Positions 31,974 to 42,838 of a DNA stretch of 64,000 bases are shown here, one piece after another. Position 1 is the first letter of the stretch, and every line of letters starts with the position of its first letter. Under the pieces are notes generated by a model, which did not search any database, was not told where the DNA came from, and was given only the letters and a program-made list of their open reading frames with translations. The stretch comes from Favolaschia claudopus (lineage: Eukaryota > Basidiomycota > Agaricomycetes > Agaricales > Mycenaceae): assembly GCA_037176885.1 (NCBI GenBank), contig JAWWNJ010000173.1, positions 372,001-436,000 on the forward strand, read 5' to 3'. The translations under genes were made by a program, and so were the position numbers.

Positions 31974-32703
31974 TCAAGGAGCTTGAGCATCCTCAGTATA
32001 TATCTCCCAAGGCTTCTTGCGCACTGGTGCTGCAGACGCACTGGGCACATCCTCCTACAAGTCGCAAGATCAGTGCTCTTAAGACATAACAAAGCAAGGG
32101 TAAGCGCACATTCAATACGTCGGGAATTAGTTTGTTATTAGGGATCTGATCTTCTTTTCCCGCCTCAATGAGGGCCTGAAGTTGCGCGAAGGACAGAACA
32201 GCCGGAGCAGAGTCTGAATCGGATGGAGAAGAGTGGCTGGAATCGGTCGACACCGAGGAGCTGGACGCATCAACACCAGCCTCCTTCTGCGTATGCTCGA
32301 ATTCGCGCGCCTCCTCCATAGTAATTGCGTGTCCAGTAACGCTACCAGTGTCGAACAACGCTGATTTCAACTGGAGTCCCCCGGGAGCGGCGGACCCGCT
32401 CACCGGTTGAAGTAGAACACGCGTGTGCGTCGAAAAATCTCTTCTTTTATGTCTTCAGAGGGATCATTGGCCAAAGCTCCGCCTGCAATGATACTTTGTA
32501 GGCCGTTCTTCGGCTCGCTGTCAGATCCATTGGCCGAGGTCCAGGACAGTCACAGGTAGTACCTGGTATTCTTCGTCCGACGAGAAGGGATACGAAGCAT
32601 AGAGTTGAAGAGGGTCTGAGCTCGTCCTTCATTTCTGCAGCGAACGACATGGTAAAAGACAAATGCGCTATGGCACACGTGACGAGGCAATTATCAGTGG
32701 CAT
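31974..32703 (-). CDS. PEX39: KPWE-motif protein, Pex39-like peroxisomal import factor candidate
   Basis: This is a small protein reconstructed from five short exons. The best model starts at 32703 (MPLIIASS); an alternative ATG is at 32650. It continues LYASYPFSSDEEYQ, then NGLQSIIAGGALANDPSED, FRRTRVFYFNRVTGHAITME and EEAREFEHTQKE, then a Ser-rich linker, and FAQLQALIEAGKEDQIPNNK. The C-terminus has the signature KKPWE shortly before TGA at 31976-31974. An SFxxLQxLI segment followed by KPWE characterises the Pex39 / C6orf226 / Yjr012c family, recently linked to Pex7-dependent import of PTS2 proteins into peroxisomes. That role is family knowledge. One internal splice uses an AAG acceptor and the first exon is tentative. 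The conserved second half is secure. Confidence 0.65.
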
Positions 32704-32876
32704 ACAACAAAATGACGAGGGAGAGTTAAGGGCGAGAACTCGGGGTTCAAATGATATTTGGTAGTGTACAAAATGCGGTAATTACTTCGACAAGGAGTTG
32801 TTCTATGCCCAAGGGAGCTGGATGATTCAGCAACTTGCCATCGGCTCAAGCGAGTTTGACTGTTCGGTCCATTGAA

Positions 32877-35033
32877 TCATACTCGCCATGTTCCCTTCCT
32901 GCGTGCGACCATTGCCCGAGAGAGAACCATGAGCACGACCCCACTGAGCTGTACCACCTGCTTTGAGATTGAGAATAGTGTGGATATGGCACAGCAAGAC
33001 AAACGCACCCCGGAAAATAAAACGCCCCGCCACCAGGTATACTCCGGCGGATGCAGAAGGGCGCCTTGTAAAGGTGCCCCGGTGAGCAAGGGTATGGACA
33101 GGATGAACATGGCTATGCCGATTCGGGAGCTAGAAGATTTGAGAGAGACCCTCGTGTACGCAAAGAATGAGCACCACATACCCAATTTCGTTAACCGTGA
33201 ATGCGAAAGAAGACATGATGGCCGTTAGGAGCGACATAACTGCGTTTACGACAGAGGTTAGGTAGAAGACCAAGCGAATACAGAAGTAGCCTACATGCTC
33301 CGGAAAAAACTGCGATTCGATTATGAGTGACAGAACGGGCGAATAAAACCGACAGACTGACAACCGTAAAAAGCGGAGAAAACGAATAAACTCGTTACGT
33401 TCTTGAGATTCAGCATCGCGAAAACAAGACAGCCGGACACCGTGGTCATTGGGATGGCAACTGGATAGACGGGTCAATGAAGGCATGAAGCCAATGGAGA
33501 TTTTGGAAAACTTGCCATTTAGTGGACCATACATATCGGCCAACAGATTGGGAACTAGTCGTCCCACCACAGTCGCCGCATTCAGAACAGTAATCTGTGG
33601 GTTTAGATGAGACGAGCGCAAGCCGATTAACGTTACAGGAAACCCACCGTGTAAAACGCTACATTCTTATCGATCCCATGTAAAACCGCGTACAGCTGGA
33701 GATAGAAATCTAGAGATGCAGGTGAGAGGTAGTAGAGAGTATAACGAGTGCGCAATACAAGGGAAGAAAAGGCCCCAGAGCACCAGGAAAGCGCTGTGGG
33801 ATGACATCAGGAGGCGTCGGTCGGATGCGCAGGTTACGAAGGACACACCCCAACACGCTCAACCAGTACGGGAAATCCTTCAGTATCAACTTCAGCACGG
33901 CGTTGTCTTCCGGCGCCCTCTGCTTCCTTGTTGGTAATCGAGGCTTGGTGAGGAGATTGCCGATGATGAGCAGTATCGTCGTAATAAAGGCCACAGTCCT
34001 ACGCCACAGCACGGTCAGAGGGCACAGAAACAAACTGTTAGCACGACAATACCTAATACCCCAGTGAAAGCCGACTGGACCGTTGATGATGTGGTTCAAA
34101 ATGATGGGGAACACGACCCCACCCAGAGCGGACCCTAGAACAAGACGCATGAAAGGTTAATTAAAGAAGCAGAACATCGAATGCAAGTCGACCTGCGAAG
34201 GCCATGCCCATCACCAAAGACCGCTTAGCCTTGAAGTAATGCGACGGCAATGAAACCGCTGGCACGAATAACTTCGAAAATTAGACTCAGTCGATATCGT
34301 CCTACAAAGACATCAACAACCTACCAAGCCCATGCCGATGCCCATACCAACTCCTTGAGACAGGAATACTTGATAGTAGTGGTTGGCTTGACATATCGAA
34401 AGCATGAAGAAGCTGCAGCGAATGGGTCGTGTGATAGACTCTCCCCGACGTGGGATTGACGTACGAGAAAAGAAAGATCACTGTGCCACTGATCATGAGC
34501 AGACGAAAGTGGCCGTCGTCAAATAATTTTCCTGTTAGATCCAACGTGGAGATTAGCCTGGGAATTCGTTCATTGCAAAGTACATACCAGCGGGAAGACC
34601 GAGGCTGGGGACTTGTAATGGTGGAGTGAATCATAGAATGATAACAAGCAAGCTTACCCGAAGTCAAGGAACAGTTGCATGGAACCGATCCAGCTAACCT
34701 CTGAAGCTGAGTTGTGATTGAGGAAAATTCGCTAAACCGGTCTAAGCCATATATGTCCTGAACAAAGAAAAGCTGCAGACAGTATAATGATCTTCCAATA
34801 CCCCAAAGGACAACGATACGCCAAATGTCGAGAACAGGATGAGTGCACTGGAAATAATGGAGTCAAGTCACGAAAAAAACAAAGACATTTTTGCTCAACG
34901 ATCCGAGAACTGTCAACCAGCCAGCAGTACCACCTTCTGGGAAAGTGACGACGGAGGATTCGGTCCTTACTGGCAGAGGTTGTTTCTCCTGTTCAGTTGC
35001 CGTCGAGCTCCCTGAGTGCTCCGTTGAAGACAT
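32877..35033 (-). CDS. MFS transporter, monocarboxylate permease-like
   Basis: This is a plasma-membrane major-facilitator protein of the fungal monocarboxylate/SLC16-like group. The cytosolic N-terminus (start 35033) leads into the family signature FPEGGTAGWLTVLGS. Splicing then gives ALILFSTFGVSLSFGVLEDH, the loop NHNSASEVSWIGSMQLFLDF, GKLFDDGHFRLLMISGTVIF, YYQVFLSQGVGMGIGMG, SHYFKAKRSLVMGMAFAGSA and ITVLNAATVVGRLVPNLLAD. The protein ends VVQLSGVVLMVLSRAMVARR and KGTWRV. These correspond to the two six-helix halves. About ten introns are present and the key joins keep frame, so the gene appears intact. The substrate (carboxylates, riboflavin or others) cannot be inferred. It is oriented head-to-tail with the Pex39-like gene, 173 nt upstream of that start codon. 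Confidence 0.8.
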
Positions 35034-36206
35034 TGTGGGTGGTCTGTGGGCGAGCAAAGAACGCGAAACGAAACAGCACCCAACTGCTTCTTATTCTGCC
35101 GGACACCGGATGCTGCGTGCAACTGATTAAAATAGCCTCAAGAAGAGTGGAAGACGGGGGGGGGCGCCGCGTTGCTCTGCTCGACACGCAAAGTTCGGAC
35201 GAAGCAAGGTAGAGATTCATGAAAATACGGGGCAGTAATCGTCGGCGGGGTTCTAGACTGGTGATCTGCAGCTGCAGCGAGGAATCTGGGACAAAACATT
35301 ATGTGTCTGGGAAAAAGACAGCAACCCGTCCGACCCTGTGAAATGCATCAGCAAAAATCGAAGGCGTTGTGTGGAGCTTACTGCTGTTCTTTTTGGATGT
35401 ACCGAGACTCGAGGACAAACGCGAGGTTGAATTCTTCGGCTACACCCATTCCTATTTGCCTACGAGGCACTCATTTCCGCTGCTCGAACGACCGGAGGTT
35501 GGTGAAGACCACGTCATATTCCGTTGCGACCAGGCGTGTTCACGGTGTTGACAGATCCTGCGGTGTGAACATTTGGTGTCAAGCGCTACTGCCCAGCTAC
35601 TGCCGTCAGGTTTCTCGACGCCATATGTGCTTCAACAACAAATGATTGACCATGTGGTGGCGCGAATTTGAGGGCCGTTGAAATCTGACCCCGGTCTTTG
35701 ACCACCGTCAAGCATGTTTGGTGGAAGCTCTGAGCAAGCGGCGTATGAATTGAGTGTACGAAACCCCGAGTTTCTCATTGGAAGAGCCGTTCGCTGGGAA
35801 CCGAGGAAGAGAGAGTAATTTTTTCATGACATTTGGGCGGATCTCCGGTCGCCTGTACACTACCGCCGAGTACCAGTTTGTCCGGCGTGGGTGATTCTCT
35901 GGTAACTCTAAAAACGTTTTGACGATGTGAATGGAAATCAGTCAAAAAAACGTAGATGGGTTGCTTGCACTGCCGCGGCATCATGAACCTTCTTTAGATG
36001 GATTTCGGGCCAAGACTTGTATTCTTGCTCTCAAGCATCCAGCGCTCGTCTCGCCTGTAGACCACCGGGACAACGGTGTGTTCGATGATTGTGGTTGCGA
36101 GTAAAGTCTTTAGTGTGTGACACGCTGGCCGCGGCGTGTGACGACAAGTGACGCGGCGAGAGACTCTCTCTTGTACGCTCATTATACTCGTCCCGCTTCC
36201 TCTCCA
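35034..36206. other. Intergenic region, no gene recognised
   Basis: A 1.17-kb spacer between divergently transcribed genes (the MFS transporter on minus, the ArfGAP on plus). It should hold both promoters. Short frames (for example 35301-35645) lack motifs. No repeat was noticed. Confidence 0.45.
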
Positions 36207-37818
36207 ATGTCTGTCAACAAAATTACCGCTGAGCGCAATCAAAAGATACTCCTTGACCTCGTAACGCTTCCAGGAAACGGCAAGAAAGCTGTCTGTGACG
36301 CGGTAAACCAATAATCAGTTGTCCCAGATGTCTGCGCCGATTGCAAGGTCAAGAACCCTCGTTGGGCGGCACATAATCTCGGAATTTTCATCTGGTAGAC
36401 CATGGTTTCATCAATAATGAATGCCGCCTGATCGGTCGCAGTGTAAGTTGCGCTAGTGTTCATCGCAAGATTGGGACGCACGTCTCTAAAGTGTAGGTTT
36501 GGACGCCTTTTCTCGACTTTGCTCTCATTTCGTTCCAGTAAGAGTCTCACGATGGATGCATGGACGAGAGAGCAGACAGAAGTATGCCCATCTCACCGCA
36601 TTTGTCCCCTGTTTCCAATCCCTCCCACAGAATATGAAGAACAACGGAAACATCAAGTCGAATCAGTTCTACAATCCAAACGAAGCACGACACCCTCCGC
36701 CTCCCAATTTGATGGATGGGGAACGAGACAGCGAAATGGAACAGTTCATTCGATGTGAGCGTCCTCAGCGCGGTCATAGAGAGATATCCTAATGAACCTT
36801 AGCCAAATACGAGTACAAAAGCTTCGTCGATCGCTCGGCTCTTGTTGCCTCGAAATTAGGCCCTTCTCGTTCTGCTGCATCGATGTCCCCCAACCCGCCT
36901 CCATCTTCGACTAGTAACGCTACACCTTCCTCTTCGAAACCTCCCGTCCGCGCCAACACCACTATTCCGGAGACCAAAGTTCCGCCCCCTAGAACTCTTT
37001 CTCAGCCAGCAGCGCTGCACCCACAGCCTCAGGTTGTTCCACAAATACAACAGCAACGGCCCCCGCAACAGCAACCGCCGGCGCCCGCGGGTGTCTGGAA
37101 TGATCTGATTTCTCTGCAAACCCCGTCCTCCAGCTCTACCCTCCCCCTTCAAATACAGGCGACACCAGCGCCCGTGGCAGGGTATGCTCAGCAACAGCCG
37201 ATGGGCATGAATAGCATGAACACGGGCTATCAGCCGCAGATGCCGCCGTTTATGGGTATGGGAGGTATGCCAGCTAATGGTTATCAATCCCAATTTGCCA
37301 CTTCCCACCTATTGCCGTCCACGACTGGATACATGGCGCCAATGCAGCAGCAGATGCCATTTGGATCATCGTTATCTTCCGGTGTACCGCCATTTGCTTC
37401 GCAGTCGATGATGAATGGCGGCCCTCCCGCTGCCCCGCTGTATAATCCCCAACCACAGGCGTTTGCACCACAGCAGCCGATATTTCAAGGCGCGCCTATG
37501 GCTCAGGGTAGTCCAGGACCACAAGGCTATGGGTATCAGCAGGCGCCTGGGCCTTCGATAACACCAACGCTGCTCAATCCTAATCAGTATGGGACCCCAA
37601 GCCCCCAGCCCTACTTGTCGGGCAGTCCTCAGCCCCAGCCTCAATTCCAGCCCCAATCGCAGTACCCACCCCAGGCGCAGTTCATGGGTTCGTCTCCTCA
37701 GCCGCCGTTTCAGCAATATGGCGGAGGGATGCAACAACAACCTCAGTCGTGGGCGGCGGGTGCGAATATGGCCTATTATCCTCAGCAGCAGCAGCAAGGT
37801 CAATGGGGTGCGATGTAG
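36207..37818 (+). CDS. ArfGAP-domain protein (SMAP/Age2-like)
   Basis: This is a GTPase-activating protein for Arf GTPases, acting in vesicle traffic at trans-Golgi and endosomal membranes. The N-terminal zinc finger is complete after splicing: MSVNKITAERNQKILLDLV, PGND, then VCADCKVKNPRWAAHNLGIF and ICVSCASVHRKIGTHVSK (C-x2-C-x16-C-x2-C), with the catalytic arginine in ASVHRKIG. VKSLTMDAWTREQTE and NMKNNGNIKSNQFYNPNEAR follow. The last exon encodes a long Pro/Gln/Gly/Met-rich tail (about 300 residues, WNDLISL box, then QQQ and PQPQ runs), probably disordered and involved in coat or clathrin-adaptor binding. The first intron (36280-36327) is of the rare GC-AG type. Translation from the ATG at 36207 without removing it gives a premature stop. 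Confidence 0.9.
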
Positions 37819-38052
37819 ATCGATGCGGCTAACGACTTTATTTATTTTTGCGGACTAGTTCAGGGAATCGATACTTTTCTATGATACTGACAGCTGTAAT
37901 ACAACCCTCATTTCACTGTACAAGTGAGCTCGCCATCGAATATGCAATATTCACTCCCTTTCGAAAGCTTGTACGATCAGAAGAGGAAACCAGATTGAAC
38001 GTTACGTGATCGTCTTCACTTGAACTACGCTTTCATCATCGTGTCGAGCAAC

Positions 38053-41000
38053 ATGACTTCGGAAGCGCGTCTATCCCATTTCTTTACGCGACAAAGGCAG
38101 CTACTAGCGCAGGAACGAGCCGCAGAAGTCGAGCGCAGCTCCTTATTGCTTTCAAACTGTGGCCCGAAACTCTTGGAACAGAAAGGACTCTCCCTTGGCG
38201 GCTTGGGGGTGGTCGGGGTGAACATCGGGCTCGGTGGAAAGACGTATTACTTCTCTTCTTTCTCTTGAGACCAAGTCCTAAAGAACCTGTCGGCAAGTGC
38301 AGCATGGTAGAGCTCGAAAGACCTCCTGCGTATCATACGACCCCGAATTTCCCTCCACATTCATTTCGCCCCGGCGATCTCGCAAGGATTGAGCCTAATG
38401 TATCTTCTGCCGGTCCATCGAAAAAGACAGCCTCTGCTAAGAAACTTGCCGAGAACAAGGGATCCCAACAGACTGAGGGTGTCGTCTATCGGGTCCGTCT
38501 CGATGGGATCTATTCATCTCAACAACTTCCTGAAAATCCCGCTAGGTCACGGATACGAGGATCGTCCTCGCTGTCGATGGCTCCGATTCAAATTCGGAAG
38601 ATCTTGACTTGCCTGAACGTTGTCGAGTTCTCAAGTTGGCGAATAGCGTCACATACGACAGGTTGTTGGGCTAGCTGGCACATATAGTGTTTCTCTCTCA
38701 TGCTCCGGGTATTTTAGGATGGATAAAACTATTGATCAGCTCGAGAGGATTGTCAATGGAACGTCGGTTTGTTTTCTACCCTGACCTCGTCGTGGGTGGA
38801 TTATTCACTGAGTTCAAGGGAGAAAAGATGTCTGCCGAAAAAATGCGATTGACCCAGGTTCTCCTAGCTCAGACCGTCAAATCGGAGCCCGTTCCGATAG
38901 CGAATGTCAACTTCTTCGATGAATCATTGAATGACAGTCAAAAGGACGCCGTCAAATTTTGTCTACAAGCGCCTGAAGTTGCTTGTATTCATGGTCCCCC
39001 AGGTTTGTATCTGCATGTGGAGCTGGTGGTTCTCTGACGCGAATTGGGACCAACAGGGACAGGGAAAACACATACACTCATAGAGATCATTCGCCAGCTT
39101 ACCACTGTATCGTCCGCAAACCCGAAAGCACTCCGTCTATTGGTCTGCGGAGCGTCCAATCTCTCTGTCGATAATATTCTGGAGCGACTGCTCGCGCTTC
39201 CCGTGGCCGACAAGGGCAGCAAGCTCAAGGTGACGAGGATCGGGCATCCTGCGCGTGTTATGTCCCACCAAGGTGTCCTGGACTCGACTCTCGACGTGAA
39301 AGCAGGCAGGACGGAACAGGTGCATTTCTTTAAAATTCACTTTCAAGGAACGGGTGCCATTGATTATCTACAGGCTGCACTAGCGAAGGACGTGAAGAAC
39401 GAACTCGAAACAATCATGGGAGTCCTTTCTGGAAAAGGTAAAGGTGTGAAGGGTAAGAGCCCACGGGGAGCTGAACGACGCAAGATGTGGGAAGAAGTAA
39501 AAGTTTTACGAAAAGAGTATCGTCAACGTGAAGGAGGCGTGGTCAACTCAGTCCTTGCGGAATCCCAGGTGGGACCCCCTTATCGCACCTTGAACTTTAA
39601 TCGTTTGTCAACATCATGATTGATGCATCCAGGTGGTATTGGCAACTTGCCACTCGGCAGGCGGAAAGCAGCTACGAAACCATGATTTCGATGTTGTTAT
39701 CATTGACGAGGCGACACAAGCTCTTGAAGCTGTAGGGAATACTCTAACGTCTCAGCTATAATCTGAATCGATTCTAGGTTTGCTGGGTGCCCATATTGAA
39801 GGGCAAGAAACTGATACTTGCGGGCGATCCGATGCAGCTTCCGCCTACTGTCCTTTCCGTCGACAAGAAGGACAAGAAGGACAAGAAGCTAGCCGCTCAG
39901 TCGAAAGCTTCGACGTCGAAGACCACCAAAAGCCAGAAGTCGACGCCGGCATCGCAGGGCCCTGATACAAAGTCTGATAGTTCTGAAGCGGAATCCTCGA
40001 GTAGCAGCGAAACCGAGGTGGTGCCATCGGACGAGGCACCGAAACAACCATCAAAGAAAGACAAACCAACTCCCACTAAAGGCATTCCTGTACTGCACTC
40101 GCCGCGCACGTTAGAAACGACATTATTCGATCGACTGGAAAAGATGTATGGTTCCAGCATCAAACGTATGCTGCAAGTTCAGTATCGGTTCGTGATCTCC
40201 TGAATCACCTTTGTATCTATGCGTACTAACTAATCGACAGAATGCATTCGGATATCTGCGCCTTCCCCTCGAAAACATTATACTCCTCCAAGCTGACCTC
40301 CTCGCCCTCTGTTGCTGCACGGCTCCTCAAAGACCTACCAGACACCCATGCCGATTCCCCAGATGACGAGATGGAGATATTGGCAACTCCAGTAGTGTTC
40401 TATGACACCGCGGGATCCGAATACTTCGAGAGATTAGAAGGCGACAATGATGAGGGGAGCAGATGTAATGAGAATGAGGCGACGGTGGTGAAGAATTGGG
40501 TAGATAAGCTGGTTAGAGATATCTCGCTTTGTCCTTGCAAGCAGTTGCCTGATTTCTCCTGATTTGATGTCTTGTAGATCGGTGCGGGCGTTCTGCCCTC
40601 TCAGATCGCTGTTATCACTCCGTGCGTGGCTTGTCTGGGCATTCGGGCTGCACAGCTGATACTAGAATGTATGTAGGTATCAAGCACAAGTAACGCTGCT
40701 TACATCCCTCATACGGCCCCAGCACGGGCCCGACGTGGAAATCGGAACGGTCGATGGTATGCAGGGCAGAGAAAAGGATGCAGTTATCATCAGCCTTGTT
40801 CGGAGTAATGACAATGTAGGTTAATCGGTGCGAATGAGGCTTAGGGGTCTGAACCCTATGTTTTGTTCATAGAGAGAGGTCGGCTTCTTGAAGGAGAAGA
40901 GACGCCTAAACGGTGAGTAGCTTTTGCGCTACAGTTATCACTGACCGATAAGCCTTCGTACAGTGGCCATGACGCGGGCGAAGCGCCATCTGGTCAGTTC

Positions 41001-41162
41001 CTTTGCCGTTTATGTTTCACGAGTCTGAATGACTGATGATTTTACCTACTCACACTGCAGTGCGTTGTTGGGGACTCCTCTACCGTGTGTCACGGTGGAA
41101 AATACCTGAGGCGATGGCTTGCATGGCTGGAAGAACACGCCGATGTCCGTTCGGCACTCTGA
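38053..41162 (+). CDS. HCS1: SF1 DNA/RNA helicase, IGHMBP2 / Hcs1 (DNA helicase A) family
   Basis: This is an ATP-dependent 5'-3' helicase of the Upf1-like superfamily 1B. The N-terminus (ATG 38053) carries [20 protein letters not shown] and [25 protein letters not shown] (the SMUBP-2 beta-barrel region). Motor motifs follow: Walker A GPPGTGKTHT, split by an intron at about 39002-39055; [18 protein letters not shown] (Ia); [12 protein letters not shown] (Walker B, DEAT); [16 protein letters not shown] (III); [20 protein letters not shown] (IV); [20 protein letters not shown] (V); and [16 protein letters not shown] (VI). An insert of about 80 low-complexity Lys/Ser/Glu residues sits between motifs III and IV (about 39865-40080). 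More than ten introns are present. The exon join around 38730-38880 is not firmly placed. The gene is convergent with the nucleotide-sugar transporter (151 nt apart). Confidence 0.88.
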
Positions 41163-41313
41163 CCATATTCGTCGTGCTTTTCGCCGACAAAACAGTGTTT
41201 CCCCTTGAGTATACTTTTTCTTGGTTCTATGTACCCCAGATATTATGTATGAGTAACCTGCCCAGGTACAGTCTACGAATATAATTTACACTAGAAACGG
41301 GATCGTCCATGGC

Positions 41314-42674
41314 TCACTCGGGCGGGGGTTTTTGTCCCCGTTCCAAATCGTTCATCGGTACGCGGTCGTACCCTTCCTTAGCAGCCTCAGTTTCCAGGTG
41401 CTTCACCCATGTGTAGTAGATCGAGCCGCCGAGGATGATGGCGATAGATGCAGCACGGCCGCTGGGAGTAAGATTGAATTTTTCTTTTCACTTCAGGTCG
41501 AGAAAGAACAACGTACACAGAGACGACTTCAGAGAATAACCACATACCGAGAACGGAAGCGGCGACACCACGGACAGCGGAAGATACCATATGAGTGATG
41601 GGGGAGGTGACCTTGATCGACAGCAAGCTGGCAAGACTCATCATAAAACCCACTACGCCCTGAATTTACAGTCAGTTGCTATGTACCTCTTTCCAAACGA
41701 GAAAAGTCACATACAGTGATGAGAGAGCCGACTACAAATGTTCTCAGAGGCGACATTTTCCCGGGTTCGTGATTGAGTTCCTCAACATCGAAGAGCAGTT
41801 TCATCACATGCGTGCCCTCGACCAGGAAAACAATCGGTGCGAGGACGAATATGCTGAGAAGGTTGGTGTACCAAGAGAGAAGGATTGTGCTCTTGTTGAC
41901 GACGTCGAGACTTTGTTTGATAACCACCGAGTGCGTAGCCGTGACTGTCGAGCTTGCGATACCGAAACCCACACCCATGAGTGACATGGGGATACGGTCG
42001 AGGAAGACACCGCAGAAGAAGCCTGAGGTGACAATGGCGCAGGCGAAGAGGATGCGCAGGGAGGGGCGGGTGTGTAGTATAGCGCCAGAGACACCGACAG
42101 TGAATGGGAGAACGAGGCCGCGTGCGACTTGGTATACGGATGCATCGACGTATTTCAGTGTGTAGTTGCTTAAACTATTCAAGGAGTGATATGAGGAATC
42201 GTTGCGAGTGCGAGTGGAAAAGCAGCATACCTGAGACCAAGAACACTCAAACCGACCATCGGAACAAGCCCTTTGCATACTTTGGTGTCGAATGTTAGCC
42301 GGTCCGGAAGCATGCGCAACGTGTCTGCTATTAAGAAGAGACAAACGGCGATGAACAGCTGTGTGGTGAGGAAGAAGAGAGGCGCTTTGGTGTCGTTGAG
42401 AACCCATTTATTTCTGGGCGTCGAGTTGGAGAACACGCGAATTAAATCAAAGCGGGGAAACGCACGCCATGACCATCTATATACCAAGCGTTCATTCGGA
42501 CGCAACAGCGGCAGAAACAGGGAGTCTTTGCTTACCGACAACGCTGCAAAGAGGTAGAACAAGACAACGCCGGCCTATCGCGCAGTAAACCCGATTTTGC
42601 TCAGAAAACAGATTAGCTGGGGTTCATACCACTTTGGCCCTGGAGGCCGGCGACTGGGCAGGTTGTGGAGGCAT
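41314..42674 (-). CDS. Nucleotide-sugar transporter, GDP-fucose-transporter-like (DMT/TPT family)
   Basis: This is a Golgi or ER multi-pass antiporter of the SLC35 type that brings nucleotide sugars into the lumen. The ATG at 42674 gives MPPQPAQSPASRAKVV. Hydrophobic helices follow: VVLFYLFAALS, FFLTTQLFIAVCLFLIAD, CKGLVPMVGLSVLGL, NYTLKYVDASVYQVARGL, LFACAIVTSGFFCGVFLD and FGIASSTVTATHSVVIKQSL. The block NKSTILLSWYTNLLSIFVLA comes next. GFMMSLASLLSIKVTSPITH and MVSSAVRGVAAS belong to the typical C-terminal TPT signature, and the tail reads GGSIYYTWVKHLE. Layout and signature match SLC35C1-like GDP-fucose transporters, but the transported sugar is inferred. Six to seven introns are present. 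The start codon lies 164 nt from the divergent MRE11 start. Confidence 0.82.
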
Positions 42675-42838
42675 CCAAGCAAGGGTCTACGAGGTTTTAG
42701 AAGGGGTATACAGCGAACTTGAAGGAAATATTGCGGCCAGCTGGTGGCCGTCAAGTCCAAAAACGCGGGAGGTAAAGCGATCAATTCGTTTCGGCCGATC
42801 CCGATACGCGACGCGTCTGTTTCTTTATTACCCTCACC
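42675..42838. promoter_or_regulatory. Bidirectional promoter region (transporter / MRE11)
   Basis: Only 164 nt separate two divergent start codons, so both promoters must overlap here. The right half is pyrimidine-rich (GTTTCTTTATTACCCTCACC) immediately before the MRE11 ATG, as is common at fungal transcription starts. No specific binding site is claimed. Confidence 0.6.
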
